Below are positions 17,528 through 26,241 of a DNA stretch of 64,000 nucleotides, piece after piece. Source of the DNA: Pseudomonas fluorescens. Its GTDB lineage: Bacteria; Pseudomonadota; Gammaproteobacteria; Pseudomonadales; Pseudomonadaceae. The number at the start of each line of letters is the position of its first letter. The stretch's first letter is position 1. The stretch lies in the NCBI RefSeq assembly GCF_902497875.1, contig NZ_CABVHY010000027.1, positions 1 to 64,000 of the forward strand. The letters run 5' to 3'. The notes below the pieces were generated by a model that searched no databases, had not been told where the DNA came from, and worked only from the letters and a program-made list of their open reading frames with translations. The translations under genes were made by a program, and so were the position numbers.

Positions 17528-19150
17528 ATGTCAGAACATGCTCAACCCCTGGACGCGACGCTTGGCGCGACCACCAGCAAGGAAACCCAGAAAGTCATCT
17601 TCGCCTCGTCCCTGGGGACGGTGTTCGAGTGGTATGACTTTTTCCTCTACGGCGCCCTCGCGGCGGTCATCAGCAAACAGTTTTTCGCCGGGGTCAACGA
17701 CACCACCGCGTTCATCTTTGCGCTGATGGCGTTTGCCGCGGGCTTCATCGTGCGGCCGTTCGGCGCGCTGGTGTTCGGCCGACTGGGGGACATGATCGGG
17801 CGCAAGTACACCTTCCTCGCGACCATCATCCTCATGGGCCTGGCGACCTTCTGTGTCGGCCTGCTCCCGACCTATTCGAGTATCGGCATTGCCGCACCGA
17901 TCATCCTGGTGGTGCTGCGCATGCTCCAGGGCCTGGCCCTGGGCGGTGAGTACGGCGGCGCGGCGACCTACGTCGCCGAGCACGCACCGCCTGGCAAACG
18001 CGGGTTCCACACCAGCTGGATTCAGTCCACCGCCACCCTTGGCTTGCTGTTGTCGCTGCTGGTGGTGCTCGGTTGCCGCTACTTCACCGGTGACCAGTTC
18101 GAAGTCTGGGGCTGGCGCATCCCTTTCCTGTTTTCGATTGTGCTGCTGGGGATTTCCACCTGGATACGCATGAGCCTGCATGAGTCGCCGGCCTTCCTGA
18201 AAATGAAAGAGGAAGGCAAGATCTCCAAGGCGCCGATCCGCGAATCCTTCGGTAAATGGGAAAACCTGAAGATTGTGCTGATCGCGCTGTTCAGCATCAA
18301 CGCAGGGCAAGCGGTGACCTTCTATGCCGCGCAGTTTTACACGCTGTTCTTCCTCACCCAGTTCCTGAAAATGGACCCGGCCCTGGCCAACGGCCTGCTG
18401 ATCGTCAGCGTGGTGATCGGCGCGCCGTTCTTCATCTTCTTTGGCTGGCTGTCGGACAAGGTCGGGCGCAAACCGATCCTGATGCTCGGTCTGTTGCTGG
18501 CGACCGTGTTGTACTTCCCGATCTTCAAGGGTATTGCCCACTACGCCAACCCGGCAATTGACCTGGCCAGCCGTCAGGCACCGATCACCGTACTGGCCGA
18601 CCCGGCCACCTGCACCTTCCAGTTCGACCCGGTGGGCAAGGCGCGTTTCGACAGCCCGTGCGACAAGGTCAAGACCTTCCTGGTCAAACAGGGCCTGCCC
18701 TACAGCAGCGAAGCGGCGCCGGCCGGTAGCCAGGTGCAAGTGAGCGTGGGTGACGTGCGCATCGACGGTTACGACGAAGCAGCGCTGCGCGGCGCGGTAA
18801 CCCTCGCCGGTTATCCGCAACGGGCGGACACCCAGCAGGTCAACAAACCGATGATCGTCGCGCTGATGGTCGCCCTGACCTGTATCGCCGCCATGTGCTA
18901 CGGCCCGCTGGCGGCGCTGATGGTCGAACTGTTCCCGACCCGTATCCGCTACACCTCGATGTCCCTGCCCTATCACATCGGCAACGGCTGGTTCGGCGGC
19001 TTCCTACCGACCGTGTCCTTCGCGCTGGTGGTGTACACCGGCGATATCTTCTACGGGCTGTGGTACCCGGTGGTGATCACCGGGGTGAGTTTGATCGTGG
19101 GCATGATCTGTCTGCGGGAAACCAAAAACGTCGATATGGACAAGAACTGA
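17528..19150 (+). CDS. MFS metabolite:H+ symporter (MHS family)
   Basis: This is a 540-residue major facilitator of the metabolite:proton symporter group (relatives of ShiA, ProP and KgtP). Family patterns include SSLGTVFEWYDFFLYG in helix 1, the FGRLGDMIGRKYTF loop between helices 2 and 3, and GGEYGGAATYVAEHAP. It is about 100 residues longer than KgtP. The extra length is a soluble insertion at about residues 343-435 (from ITVLADPATCTF to the GYPQRADTQQ segment), between helices 8 and 9, which should face the periplasm. AAGGG precedes the start. It probably imports the substrate of the GMC oxidoreductase upstream. Confidence 0.88.
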   Translation: MSEHAQPLDATLGATTSKETQKVIFASSLGTVFEWYDFFLYGALAAVISKQFFAGVNDTTAFIFALMAFAAGFIVRPFGALVFGRLGDMIGRKYTFLATIILMGLATFCVGLLPTYSSIGIAAPIILVVLRMLQGLALGGEYGGAATYVAEHAPPGKRGFHTSWIQSTATLGLLLSLLVVLGCRYFTGDQFEVWGWRIPFLFSIVLLGISTWIRMSLHESPAFLKMKEEGKISKAPIRESFGKWENLKIVLIALFSINAGQAVTFYAAQFYTLFFLTQFLKMDPALANGLLIVSVVIGAPFFIFFGWLSDKVGRKPILMLGLLLATVLYFPIFKGIAHYANPAIDLASRQAPITVLADPATCTFQFDPVGKARFDSPCDKVKTFLVKQGLPYSSEAAPAGSQVQVSVGDVRIDGYDEAALRGAVTLAGYPQRADTQQVNKPMIVALMVALTCIAAMCYGPLAALMVELFPTRIRYTSMSLPYHIGNGWFGGFLPTVSFALVVYTGDIFYGLWYPVVITGVSLIVGMICLRETKNVDMDKN

Positions 19151-19162
19151 CGGATCAAGGGC

Positions 19163-19197
19163 CGCCCACTCGCCGTATTGCCGGCGATGGGCGGACC
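19163..19197. terminator. stem-loop after the symporter gene
   Basis: CCGCCCACTCGCCG pairs with CGGCGATGGGCGG around a TATTGC loop, with one bulge. There is no T-run after it, so termination is likely but not certain. Confidence 0.5.
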
Positions 19198-19760
19198 CGG
19201 TGATACGCCCGGCCTGATTGGACCAGGCGCTGGAATTGCGCCTGACCCCAGGGCTAGCATCCCTCTAGCAAGCCCCTCAGGGGCGAGGCCGTTGCTCCAC
19301 GAGGTTTTATGTAGTGCGAGAAAATATTCACTACAAAAGCATTGACGACTCGATTGCCGTTTTGCATTATCGACTCGTCTCTCGGATCGGGAGAGCTGGC
19401 AAGGGATTACGAACACGCTCGACAGACCGCCGAGCTGTTCCTTGATATGTACTGCCCACAAGGCAGATTGATGAAGCTGATCTGGCAGGACCGTCCAGTA
19501 CAGGGACGAGAAGCGCTGGCGAAACGTCCTCATGATGCTTGTGGCTGACCTCGTAAGGTCAGCATGGGTATCCGGATTTGCGCTGCTTCTCCTCGTTGTG
19601 ACCGTGCCCTGTAGTCGCTTTTCATCAATGCTACATTCATCAAGCCCAAGGCTGGATCTGCACCTGACGGACAGGTGCTTCAGGAAACGATTGGCCAATG
19701 TGGCCACGTCGTTCAGCGAACCAACCAGACATGATCAATGAGTGGTCAAGGGGCTTACCA
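19198..19760. other. intergenic region, no gene recognised
   Basis: About 560 bases without a convincing coding sequence. Open frames exist on both strands, but none has a ribosome-binding site together with recognisable protein character. The DNA is less GC-rich than its neighbours in 19310-19480. A short, degraded gene is possible here but I cannot identify one. Confidence 0.4.
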
Positions 19761-20090
19761 ATGAATCTGAACAATCAACCCACTATTGATGAACTGGCTC
19801 GGCTGTTCGCATCGCACAAAGACAACCACGACAGCCACGTACTGTGGATCTGCAAGTCGGGTGAAGTCCGAATCGATTGCCTCGCGCCCTACTCGCAGGA
19901 AAGTGAATTCGAGAAGGCCCATCAAAGCATGCGTGCCCGACTCAAAATGTACCGCCGGGGCCAGGGCTATGTCGGGAAGAAAGCGGCAGCGGACAAAGAC
20001 TTCATTGGCCGGGTCTTTCAAACCCTGAGCCAGGAATGGAAGTTGCTGCAGAATCAGTCCGGAGTGAACCTGCTGGACCGCTACTGCTAA
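19761..20090 (+). CDS. conserved hypothetical protein
   Basis: A 109-residue cytoplasmic protein of unknown function. AAGGGG lies ten bases before the ATG at 19761, which decides this start over an upstream one. The sequence is acidic/basic mixed (PTIDELARLFASHKDNHDSH, GEVRIDCLAPYSQESEFEKA) with no membrane segment or known motif, and it ends in a cysteine. Coding character is good over its whole length. It looks like one of the small hypothetical proteins common in this genus. Confidence 0.65.
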   Translation: MNLNNQPTIDELARLFASHKDNHDSHVLWICKSGEVRIDCLAPYSQESEFEKAHQSMRARLKMYRRGQGYVGKKAAADKDFIGRVFQTLSQEWKLLQNQSGVNLLDRYC

Positions 20091-20432
20091 AAACCCCCTG
20101 CGGTGTCGCTGATAGCGACACCCGCCTCTACAAACACCCTACGGCGGCCGCTTTCATTCAAATGAAAGCGGCCGCGCTGTTTTGATCTTGTTTGTTTTTA
20201 ACGGTGAGGGCCAACTCATATTCATCAAACTTCATATCGGGCAACCCGTGTTAAGTTAGCGTTCCATGTTGTATCGATTCCGTTGAACAATACCCGTTTA
20301 TAACAAATATTTTTCAGCCCCTTGGTCAATCCGGCTGTCTTGCATGCCGGTAACACCAGCTATTATTTCACTACTTGCTCTGCGACTGACCCGGCAATCC
20401 CATGATTAATCAAATCAACAGGGACGCACATA
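20091..20432. other. AT-richer intergenic region with two hairpins
   Basis: This gap holds a small hairpin (GGTGTCGCTGATAGCGACACC at 20102-20122) and the strong palindrome at 20144-20175. The remainder, about 20180-20430, is AT-rich and probably carries the promoter of the lysozyme-like gene. No gene is seen. Confidence 0.5.
20144..20175 (+). terminator. perfect 15-bp palindromic terminator
   Basis: GCGGCCGCTTTCATT pairs perfectly with AATGAAAGCGGCCGC across a two-base centre. T-rich sequence follows (TGTTTTGATCTTGTTTGTTTTT). It is the likely terminator of the hypothetical gene upstream and its length could also serve as a protein-binding palindrome. Confidence 0.75.
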
Positions 20433-21239
20433 ATGGCGACCTTAAAGTTAACCCCGGCACTCCGGGCTGAATATCAAGCACTGTTCAATAACTGCCTGAT
20501 CCGGCCGGATCGCATGGCGGTCGTCAATACCCTGGTCGAGCGCCTGAACCAGCACCGGGATACATACCAAAGCGTTGCCAATGAAGTTGGTGTCCCCTGG
20601 GGCTTCGTCGCGGTCATTCACAACATGGAGGCCAGTCAGCGTTTCGATGGACATTTGCATAACGGCGACCCACTCACGGCGCGCACCGTTCATGTTCCTG
20701 CAGGTCGGCCGGCCAAGGGCAACCCGCCGTTCAAGTGGGCTGAAAGCGCAGTTGATGCCTTGCGCATGAAAAAACTCGGCCCCGCGAGCGACTGGACGCT
20801 GCCTGGCACCTTGTTTCAACTGGAACTGTTCAACGGCATAGGGTATCGGCGTTTTCATCCGCACGTGTTAACCCCCTACCTATGGAGCTTTTCCAATCAC
20901 TACAAAAGCGGCAAGTACATTTCCGATGGCACCTGGTCGGAAACCGCAGTCTCGGCCCAGTGCGGTTCGGCCGTGTTGTTGCGGCGCATGGCGGAGAACG
21001 GCTTCCTCGACTTCGAGGACCAGCCCGCCCCGGTTGAAGGCGCCCAGCCGATCGTTGTGAGCCACTCCAACAAGAAACCGGATGACCCCGCCGAAGTGAC
21101 AAAAGCCATTGCGTTGCAGAACTGGTTGAACACCTTCCCGGGGATCTTCGTCAAAGTCGACGGCACCCCAGGTGATCGGACGTCAGCAGCGTTTTTCAAA
21201 GTAACGGGACGGTTTCTGCCGGGTGATCCCAGGGGGTAA
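20433..21239 (+). CDS. lysozyme-family protein with C-terminal peptidoglycan-binding-like domain
   Basis: The 268-residue protein resembles the phage-derived lysozyme family that COGs group as COG5526. The core segment FVAVIHNMEASQRFDGHLHN (about residues 57-77) contains the probable catalytic glutamate (MEAS), and LTARTVHVPAGRP and FELFNGIGYR-like parts (LELFNGIGYRRFH) follow. Residues about 224-262 (LQNWLNTFPG..VDGTPGDRTSAAFFKVTG) fit a PG_binding_1 fold. No signal peptide is visible, so release by lysis or a non-Sec route would be needed. It is isolated, preceded by an AT-rich promoter region. It may be a domesticated phage endolysin. Confidence 0.65.
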   Translation: MATLKLTPALRAEYQALFNNCLIRPDRMAVVNTLVERLNQHRDTYQSVANEVGVPWGFVAVIHNMEASQRFDGHLHNGDPLTARTVHVPAGRPAKGNPPFKWAESAVDALRMKKLGPASDWTLPGTLFQLELFNGIGYRRFHPHVLTPYLWSFSNHYKSGKYISDGTWSETAVSAQCGSAVLLRRMAENGFLDFEDQPAPVEGAQPIVVSHSNKKPDDPAEVTKAIALQNWLNTFPGIFVKVDGTPGDRTSAAFFKVTGRFLPGDPRG

Positions 21240-21250
21240 CAAGCCCCCAA

Positions 21251-21345
21251 AAAGATCGCCGCCTGCGGCAGCGCCTACGCCATTTCGCTAGACCCACAAA
21301 TGATCCAGTGTACGCGGGCACCGGAGCTGCCGAAGGCTGCGATCT
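21251..21345. repeat. degenerate REP pair
   Basis: AAAAGATCGCCGCCTGCGGCAGCGCCTAC and, inverted, GGAGCTGCCGAAGGCTGCGATCTT match the two arms of the REP type at 17311-17393, with several mismatches and a longer centre. Confidence 0.65.
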
Positions 21346-21352
21346 TGCAAAC

Positions 21353-23518
21353 TCAAGCCGCAACCCCTTGGCGGGAGCTGCTGCTCACCTCAAATTGCCC
21401 CACCAGCTTCTGCAGTTTATTGGCGTTGAGCCTGACCGTTTCCGCACTGCTCTGCAGCACCACCACAGTCTGGCGCATCTCGCTGGAAGACTGGTCGACC
21501 TGCTTGATCGTGCGCCCATAGTCGAGGCCGCGTTCATTAAGCTGCTGGATGATGGCGAACATGCTTTCCACCGCCTGATGCAGCTGCACGTTTTCCGAGG
21601 AGGCTTCTTCGGCCAGGCGCAGGCTGTTGTCGACATCCTTGACGCCGTTTTCCATAAAGCTCACGGCGGTTTGCGTTTCGTTTTGCAGGCCTTCGACCAT
21701 CTGCCGGATATCCTCGGCGGCCCGTGAGGTGCGCGAGGCCAGGCTGCGAACTTCGTCGGCCACCACGGCGAAACCACGGCCATGTTCGCCAGCCCGCGCC
21801 GCCTCGATGGCAGCATTGAGCGCCAGCAGAGTGGTTTGATTGGTGATGGCGCTGATCAGCCCGGTGATATTGCCGATCTGGGTCATTCGGCTGTCGAGCA
21901 ATTGCACGCTTGAGGACGAACGCTCGACCACGTCGCGAATCGACTGGGTGCCGATCTGCACCGCGAGAAACTGTTCGCGGGCGCGGCTGACCACCTCGTC
22001 CATGGCTTGCTTCATTTGTTCGGCACTGGCCGAGGCTTGCTGGATCTCGCCCAATTGCTCTTCGACGATGATCATCATGTGATGCACCGCATCCGCGACT
22101 TCGCCACAAGTGAGACGGGCTTCCTGGCTGCGGCCAAGCATCAGTTGATTGGTCTTTCCAACACTGTGACTGGCCTTGATCACCTGCCCGACGACCGCGT
22201 CCAGGTGGTCGATGAAACTGTTGATCAAGCGCCCCATATCGCCGGTCTCGTCGTTGGCCATGCGTGAGGTGTCGAGGCGCTGGCGCAGGTTGCCTTCGCC
22301 CTCGGCGATGGTCCTGATCACCCCGGTCATCTCGTTCAGCCGTGCCGCCAGCCGCTTCGGCCCGAAGGTGCTGAACAGCACCGCGGCGACCAGCATGCTC
22401 AGGACCTCGCCGGCATCGATCAGGCTCTGCGCAAGGCCACTGTAGTGCCGGACCAGGAAATTGCAGGCAAACAGCGCGGCCATGGTGGCCAGGTAAGGCT
22501 TCATCAGCCCGTAACTCAGCGAACGCCGGCGATAGACCTCCTCCAGATCGGCTTCGCACATCATGCCCCAACGGTCAGGCGATCCGGGCAGTTGAAAGGT
22601 CACACCCTTGCCGACCACCGGAATGTGCCGGTAGTCCGAGTAACCGGGATAGGTGACGAACAGGTTGGAACCGCTGCGGATGGTTTCGCGCACCCCGGGG
22701 TGCAGCTGCTGGGTCGCCGGGTCGGTGAAGCGCAGTTCCAGTTCGGTATGGCGCTGCACCTGGACGGTCTTCCAGGGCGTGTGTACGCCGCTCTTGAGAT
22801 TCTCGCCGTGGCTAAAGGTCCCGTCCTCGAAGCGTGAGCGTGACAGGGCGATGCCAGGCTCGATTGCCGGATCGAAGCGCGACTGGACCATGAACAGGTA
22901 GTTGTCCCCCGACTCGGCATAAATATGCCCGGCCTCGCGCTGGATAAGATCGCCCAGGACATCGTTCGGTACACGGCCGCAGAGGCAGCCAAGGACTTTG
23001 CCGTCAACCTTCAGCGGCTGGTAGAACATCAGCGTGACTTCATCGTGAAAACGCGAGGACGAAGGGCCGATCTGCAAGGTCAGCGGGTCACTGTAGGGGC
23101 CATGCAGAAACGGTGTTTTCAGCCCTTCGGCCAACGCCTGCGGATTGCAGGGTTGTTTTTTGCCATGGGCGGCCCAGGTCGAAGCCAGCACCGCACCGCC
23201 TGGATCGACGACGAACAGTTCAGAAAAATCTTCGGCCTGGTTGAGCTTATCCAGCAGTGAACTGTTGTCGAGATGGGCGAAGTCGCGACCGAGGACCACC
23301 GCCAATTCGGCCAGGTGCTCCCACTGCTCGCGAGTCCAGTTGTGCAGCAACTGGACGCGGGTTGCGGCAATGGCTTCGAACGTCTGCTCGATCACCGGGT
23401 AGGCAGACTTGTTGAGCCCGCAAGACCAGCGCATCGCCCATTTTCCGGTCTTGCCTAACCAGGGTAACCAGTGCTTTTCGGCGGAGGACAACCCCATGGA
23501 ATTACTTGATAGCGACAT
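21353..23518 (-). CDS. methyl-accepting chemotaxis protein
   Basis: A 721-residue chemoreceptor. The signalling tip is intact (NQTTLLALNAAIEAARAGEH, then GRGFAVVADEVRSLASRTS), placed at about residues 560-600, with methylation helices on both sides. A HAMP-like segment lies at about 395-445 (FGPKRLAARLNEMTGVIRTI). The sensor region (about 40-340) resembles a double Cache domain (DFSELFVVDPGGAVLAST, LMFYQPLKVDGKVLG). Unusually there is no clear first membrane helix before it; hydrophobic helices appear only at about 345-390 (YLATMAALFACNFLV, MLVAAVLFSTF). GGGGAAG supports the start at 23518; ATG at 23497 is an alternative. The sensor topology is uncertain and the ligand is unknown. Confidence 0.85.
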   Translation of the reverse strand: MSLSSNSMGLSSAEKHWLPWLGKTGKWAMRWSCGLNKSAYPVIEQTFEAIAATRVQLLHNWTREQWEHLAELAVVLGRDFAHLDNSSLLDKLNQAEDFSELFVVDPGGAVLASTWAAHGKKQPCNPQALAEGLKTPFLHGPYSDPLTLQIGPSSSRFHDEVTLMFYQPLKVDGKVLGCLCGRVPNDVLGDLIQREAGHIYAESGDNYLFMVQSRFDPAIEPGIALSRSRFEDGTFSHGENLKSGVHTPWKTVQVQRHTELELRFTDPATQQLHPGVRETIRSGSNLFVTYPGYSDYRHIPVVGKGVTFQLPGSPDRWGMMCEADLEEVYRRRSLSYGLMKPYLATMAALFACNFLVRHYSGLAQSLIDAGEVLSMLVAAVLFSTFGPKRLAARLNEMTGVIRTIAEGEGNLRQRLDTSRMANDETGDMGRLINSFIDHLDAVVGQVIKASHSVGKTNQLMLGRSQEARLTCGEVADAVHHMMIIVEEQLGEIQQASASAEQMKQAMDEVVSRAREQFLAVQIGTQSIRDVVERSSSSVQLLDSRMTQIGNITGLISAITNQTTLLALNAAIEAARAGEHGRGFAVVADEVRSLASRTSRAAEDIRQMVEGLQNETQTAVSFMENGVKDVDNSLRLAEEASSENVQLHQAVESMFAIIQQLNERGLDYGRTIKQVDQSSSEMRQTVVVLQSSAETVRLNANKLQKLVGQFEVSSSSRQGVAA

Positions 23519-24025
23519 TCACTTCCCCAAGTACGACATTCTAATGCCGAACGTCAGAGCAATTACCACGCCAATTCGCAAGCTTGCTAACTATCCTGCT
23601 ACTAAAGTCTCAGGAATCAGGGGATCTGCCATCGATATTCCCCAGCTGAAGCTTGTCGGTGAGCGTTGGTGTTTGAGCAAGTGAGCCGATCAGGAACCTG
23701 ATGGTTCAAATAAGTGCGGGTGCTCGATAACAGGGCAACCTTGCGCCTGACGATCATCAGGAGCGATCGATCGAGGGAACCGATCCAAGTGTCTCAGCGC
23801 CTTGACACCCGCGACCTGAAGCCTTCGGCGCCGATGAGCTACACTTGTGAGCCCTTCGATAACTGCTAGATTTCACAGATAGCGTCTCGCCATCTCTGGA
23901 CACCCTCCCCCCTTGCCGGTGCCCCCATGGCCCAGGCAGTGGCGCACAGACGGCAGCGGCCCGGCCCTGCCAGGGTTCCCAGGCAACCCCCTGGGCCAGC
24001 GCGTTACTGGGTATGGAGCCAGGAA
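23519..24025. other. intergenic region between the chemoreceptor and the CHASE2 operon
   Basis: About 500 bases with no recognised gene. It must contain the divergent promoters of the chemoreceptor (minus) and the CHASE2 operon (plus), but I see no strong -35/-10 pair. An in-frame ATG at 23927 would extend the CHASE2 gene by 33 codons of poor protein character. Confidence 0.4.
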
Positions 24026-25750
24026 ATGCCAAAGGCATTTCAGTCAACCGACTCAAGGCTGCGGACGCTTCGGCGTTGCATCCTCGCCCGCCCGCGTGCG
24101 CTGCGGCGCTGGATCCTCGCCCTACCGCATAAGCTTCGGTGCTGGATCCTCGCCCTTCCACATAAGCTTCGGTGCTGGATCATCGCTCTTCCACATAAGC
24201 TTCGGTGCTGGATCATCGCTCTTCCGCGTGCGCTGGGCGATGGGATTGCGGGCCTCCTGCACCATTTGCCCGGAGCCCTGGTTGTCGCCTCGCTGGTGAC
24301 CATCGGCCATCTCCACTTTCACCTGCTCGATGCCATCGACAGTTATGCCTTTATCGGCATCGGCAATCTCAGCGCGGTAGAAGCCTTGTCCAGTGGAGCC
24401 AAAAAACCCAGCGTTGCGGTTGTGCTCATCGACCAGTCGAGCTACGAAACTAACTACCATGAACGTTCACCGCTGGATCGCTGCCAACTGCGGGACGACC
24501 TCAAGTTCCTTTACGACCTCCCCATACCGCCCAGACTGCTGGTCATCGACCTGGACCTGTCGCCCGGCCGCGGCGACGTCTTTTGTCAGAATAAGCTGAA
24601 TGAGCTGCTCATAAATGGCCAGAGCAGGACCAAGACGGTGTTGATGGCCCCGCTTCCCGTGAATGACCCCCTCGCCTCGGACATAATCCAGGCCTGGCGC
24701 GAAACCATGGAGGACGCAAAAATCGCCTTCGGTGATCCGAACCTGCCTATCCGTTATGGCCTGGTGACTAAAATCGAATGCGAGGAGAAAAAGCTCGCAG
24801 CAGTCGCCTTGGACGCGGCAATCGCCGTAGACAGGGAAGTCCCCTCAGACACGGCAGTCGCCGTGAAGAAACTCACGAACGCTAGCACCAACCCTTGCCG
24901 GGGCGAGCAGGAAAAAAAACAATCCAAGGAGTTTCTGATCAATCCCAAGCAATACGTTATGGGACTGCGTCCGGTGTCGACCTATAAACTGTCAACACAA
25001 CGCGAGCTGTTTTCCGAGTGGCCGGGACTCCCCCCACCCTGGCAGCTGCCGGTGGTGTTCTTCGGTGGCAGCTACGGCGAGGATGACACCTACCTGACCC
25101 CTCTCGGCACCATGTACGGCGTCGAGGTGCATGCGGCGGCCTATATGTCCCTGGTGGAACCGGCGACATTATTCAGTCATCTGCGTAGCTTCGGCCTGGA
25201 GATTGGCATCGCCGTGCTCTTCGGCGGGGTCATCAGTTTTTGCTGGCGGCACTACTTCGCGATGCGTTTCAGCCCCTCCCCCCCGAAACGCCAGTTCTCC
25301 ACGATTTTTGTGTGGATCCTGGGTCTTTTGCTGATGGCTCTGGTCATGGTGACCACCGCCTTTTCTCTTTGTCTGCTGAGCACGAGCAACTCATGGCTAT
25401 CGCCTATCCCCATCGCGCTCGGGATGTTGATCGAGAGTTTCTTCGTCGGTGCCGTGCACGAAGCCGTGAAGGAAGGAGACCACCAGCGCGAGATGTTGGT
25501 CGGGAAGTTGAAGACGGCCCACGAGAATGGCCCAGCCCAATTCGACGAGGCCATCGCGGCAGAAGAGATGCGACAGCGCCCGGAGCACCCTCGCAACCTT
25601 TGCGACCGATGCTCGCGCTTCATCATCGGCGACGTTGCACGGCATATCGGAAACTGCGATTTAGGCGCCGCACTGTTCCTGCTAGTGCGTCGCCTGGCGC
25701 TTTTCGCCCTGCTGGGTTTTGCTCTGTCTCTGATCTTCCGCCATCACTAA
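24026..25750 (+). CDS. CHASE2-domain membrane protein with N-terminal 11-residue repeats
   Basis: The 574-residue protein has a basic N-terminal tail with five 11-residue units (residues 23-77, consensus PHKLRCWIIAL), then a first membrane helix (about 80-102). A long extracytoplasmic region (about 105-395) follows with CHASE2 marks: VAVVLIDQSSYE, a following LRDDLKFLYDL, LLVIDLDLSPGRG, and GTMYGVEVHAAAYMSL near its end. Three helices follow (about 400-500), then a short cytoplasmic part and a last helix at the C-terminus. CHASE2 is an extracellular sensory domain normally joined to kinase, cyclase or FecR-type output; here no output domain is present. The start is set by GGAG with a seven-base spacer. 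First gene of a three-gene unit with a secreted protein and an M48 protease. Confidence 0.75.
   Translation: MPKAFQSTDSRLRTLRRCILARPRALRRWILALPHKLRCWILALPHKLRCWIIALPHKLRCWIIALPRALGDGIAGLLHHLPGALVVASLVTIGHLHFHLLDAIDSYAFIGIGNLSAVEALSSGAKKPSVAVVLIDQSSYETNYHERSPLDRCQLRDDLKFLYDLPIPPRLLVIDLDLSPGRGDVFCQNKLNELLINGQSRTKTVLMAPLPVNDPLASDIIQAWRETMEDAKIAFGDPNLPIRYGLVTKIECEEKKLAAVALDAAIAVDREVPSDTAVAVKKLTNASTNPCRGEQEKKQSKEFLINPKQYVMGLRPVSTYKLSTQRELFSEWPGLPPPWQLPVVFFGGSYGEDDTYLTPLGTMYGVEVHAAAYMSLVEPATLFSHLRSFGLEIGIAVLFGGVISFCWRHYFAMRFSPSPPKRQFSTIFVWILGLLLMALVMVTTAFSLCLLSTSNSWLSPIPIALGMLIESFFVGAVHEAVKEGDHQREMLVGKLKTAHENGPAQFDEAIAAEEMRQRPEHPRNLCDRCSRFIIGDVARHIGNCDLGAALFLLVRRLALFALLGFALSLIFRHH
24092..24256 (+). 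repeat. 33-bp in-frame tandem repeat, five units
   Basis: Five consecutive 33-bp units encode PRALRRWILAL, PHKLRCWILAL, PHKLRCWIIAL, PHKLRCWIIAL and PRALGDGIAGL. The three central units (24125-24223) differ by only a few bases and share the core GCTTCGGTGCTGGATC. The unit length is a multiple of three, so copy number can change without breaking the frame. Confidence 0.88.
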
Positions 25751-25763
25751 AAGGAGCCTGACG

Positions 25764-26213
25764 ATGAAACGAACCACCCTCCATCTGTGTGCGGTCACAC
25801 TGCTTGTGCTGTGCGGTACCAGCGCTTTCGCTCAGGACTGCAAGGGGCTGCAAGCGCTAAACCTCAAGGCCAAGGGCAGTACCTTGGGCAATCTGGTGAG
25901 CGCGATCATGGGTAACAAATCGGAACCCGTCGAATGTGGCTCGCTGGAATCGGTCCTCGACAGCGTGGTGAACACCCACAAAGCCGGTGGGCGCAAGCTG
26001 GAGGAAGACCGCCCATTCAACCTCCAGGAAGCCCAGGCCAACCTCGCCGAAGCCCAGAGCGAGCCCCTGGTGAAAAGGCGCCTGGAGCAGATCAGAAAAA
26101 ACGTCCAGGACGCCAACCAGCGATTGCTCTACGAAGCCGCGACGCTCGATGAAGAGGGTTACTACGGCGCCAGGGATCTGCGCATCCGCCAACTCCAACA
26201 GCAACTCAAATGA
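25764..26213 (+). CDS. small secreted protein of unknown function
   Basis: The 149-residue precursor has a clear Sec signal peptide (LHLCAVTLLVLCGTSAFA, cleavage before QDC). The mature form has two cysteines (residues 26 and 58) that could form a disulphide, and a charged, helix-rich C-terminal half (LQEAQANLAEAQSEPLVKRR onward) ending in RIRQLQQQLK. I do not recognise the family. It begins 13 bases after the CHASE2 gene with AAGGAG upstream and precedes the M48 lipoprotein gene by 28 bases, so it is very likely a periplasmic partner in the same process. Confidence 0.75.
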   Translation: MKRTTLHLCAVTLLVLCGTSAFAQDCKGLQALNLKAKGSTLGNLVSAIMGNKSEPVECGSLESVLDSVVNTHKAGGRKLEEDRPFNLQEAQANLAEAQSEPLVKRRLEQIRKNVQDANQRLLYEAATLDEEGYYGARDLRIRQLQQQLK

Positions 26214-26241
26214 CAGGCTGGCGCCTGCCAGCGGAGGCCTC

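Noticed and set aside
17531..18976. A 481-codon antisense frame inside the symporter gene
   Set aside because: Shadow frame; the sense product has clear transporter motifs.
19051..19707. A 218-codon minus-strand frame overlapping the end of the symporter gene
   Set aside because: Runs antisense into a solid gene, lacks motifs and a convincing start.
20433..21239. Part of a prophage lysis cassette
   Set aside because: Only one lysozyme-like gene is present, with no holin, spanin or structural phage gene around it.
24092..24256. Possible CRISPR array
   Set aside because: Units are contiguous 33-bp repeats in frame without spacers, so this is a coding tandem repeat.
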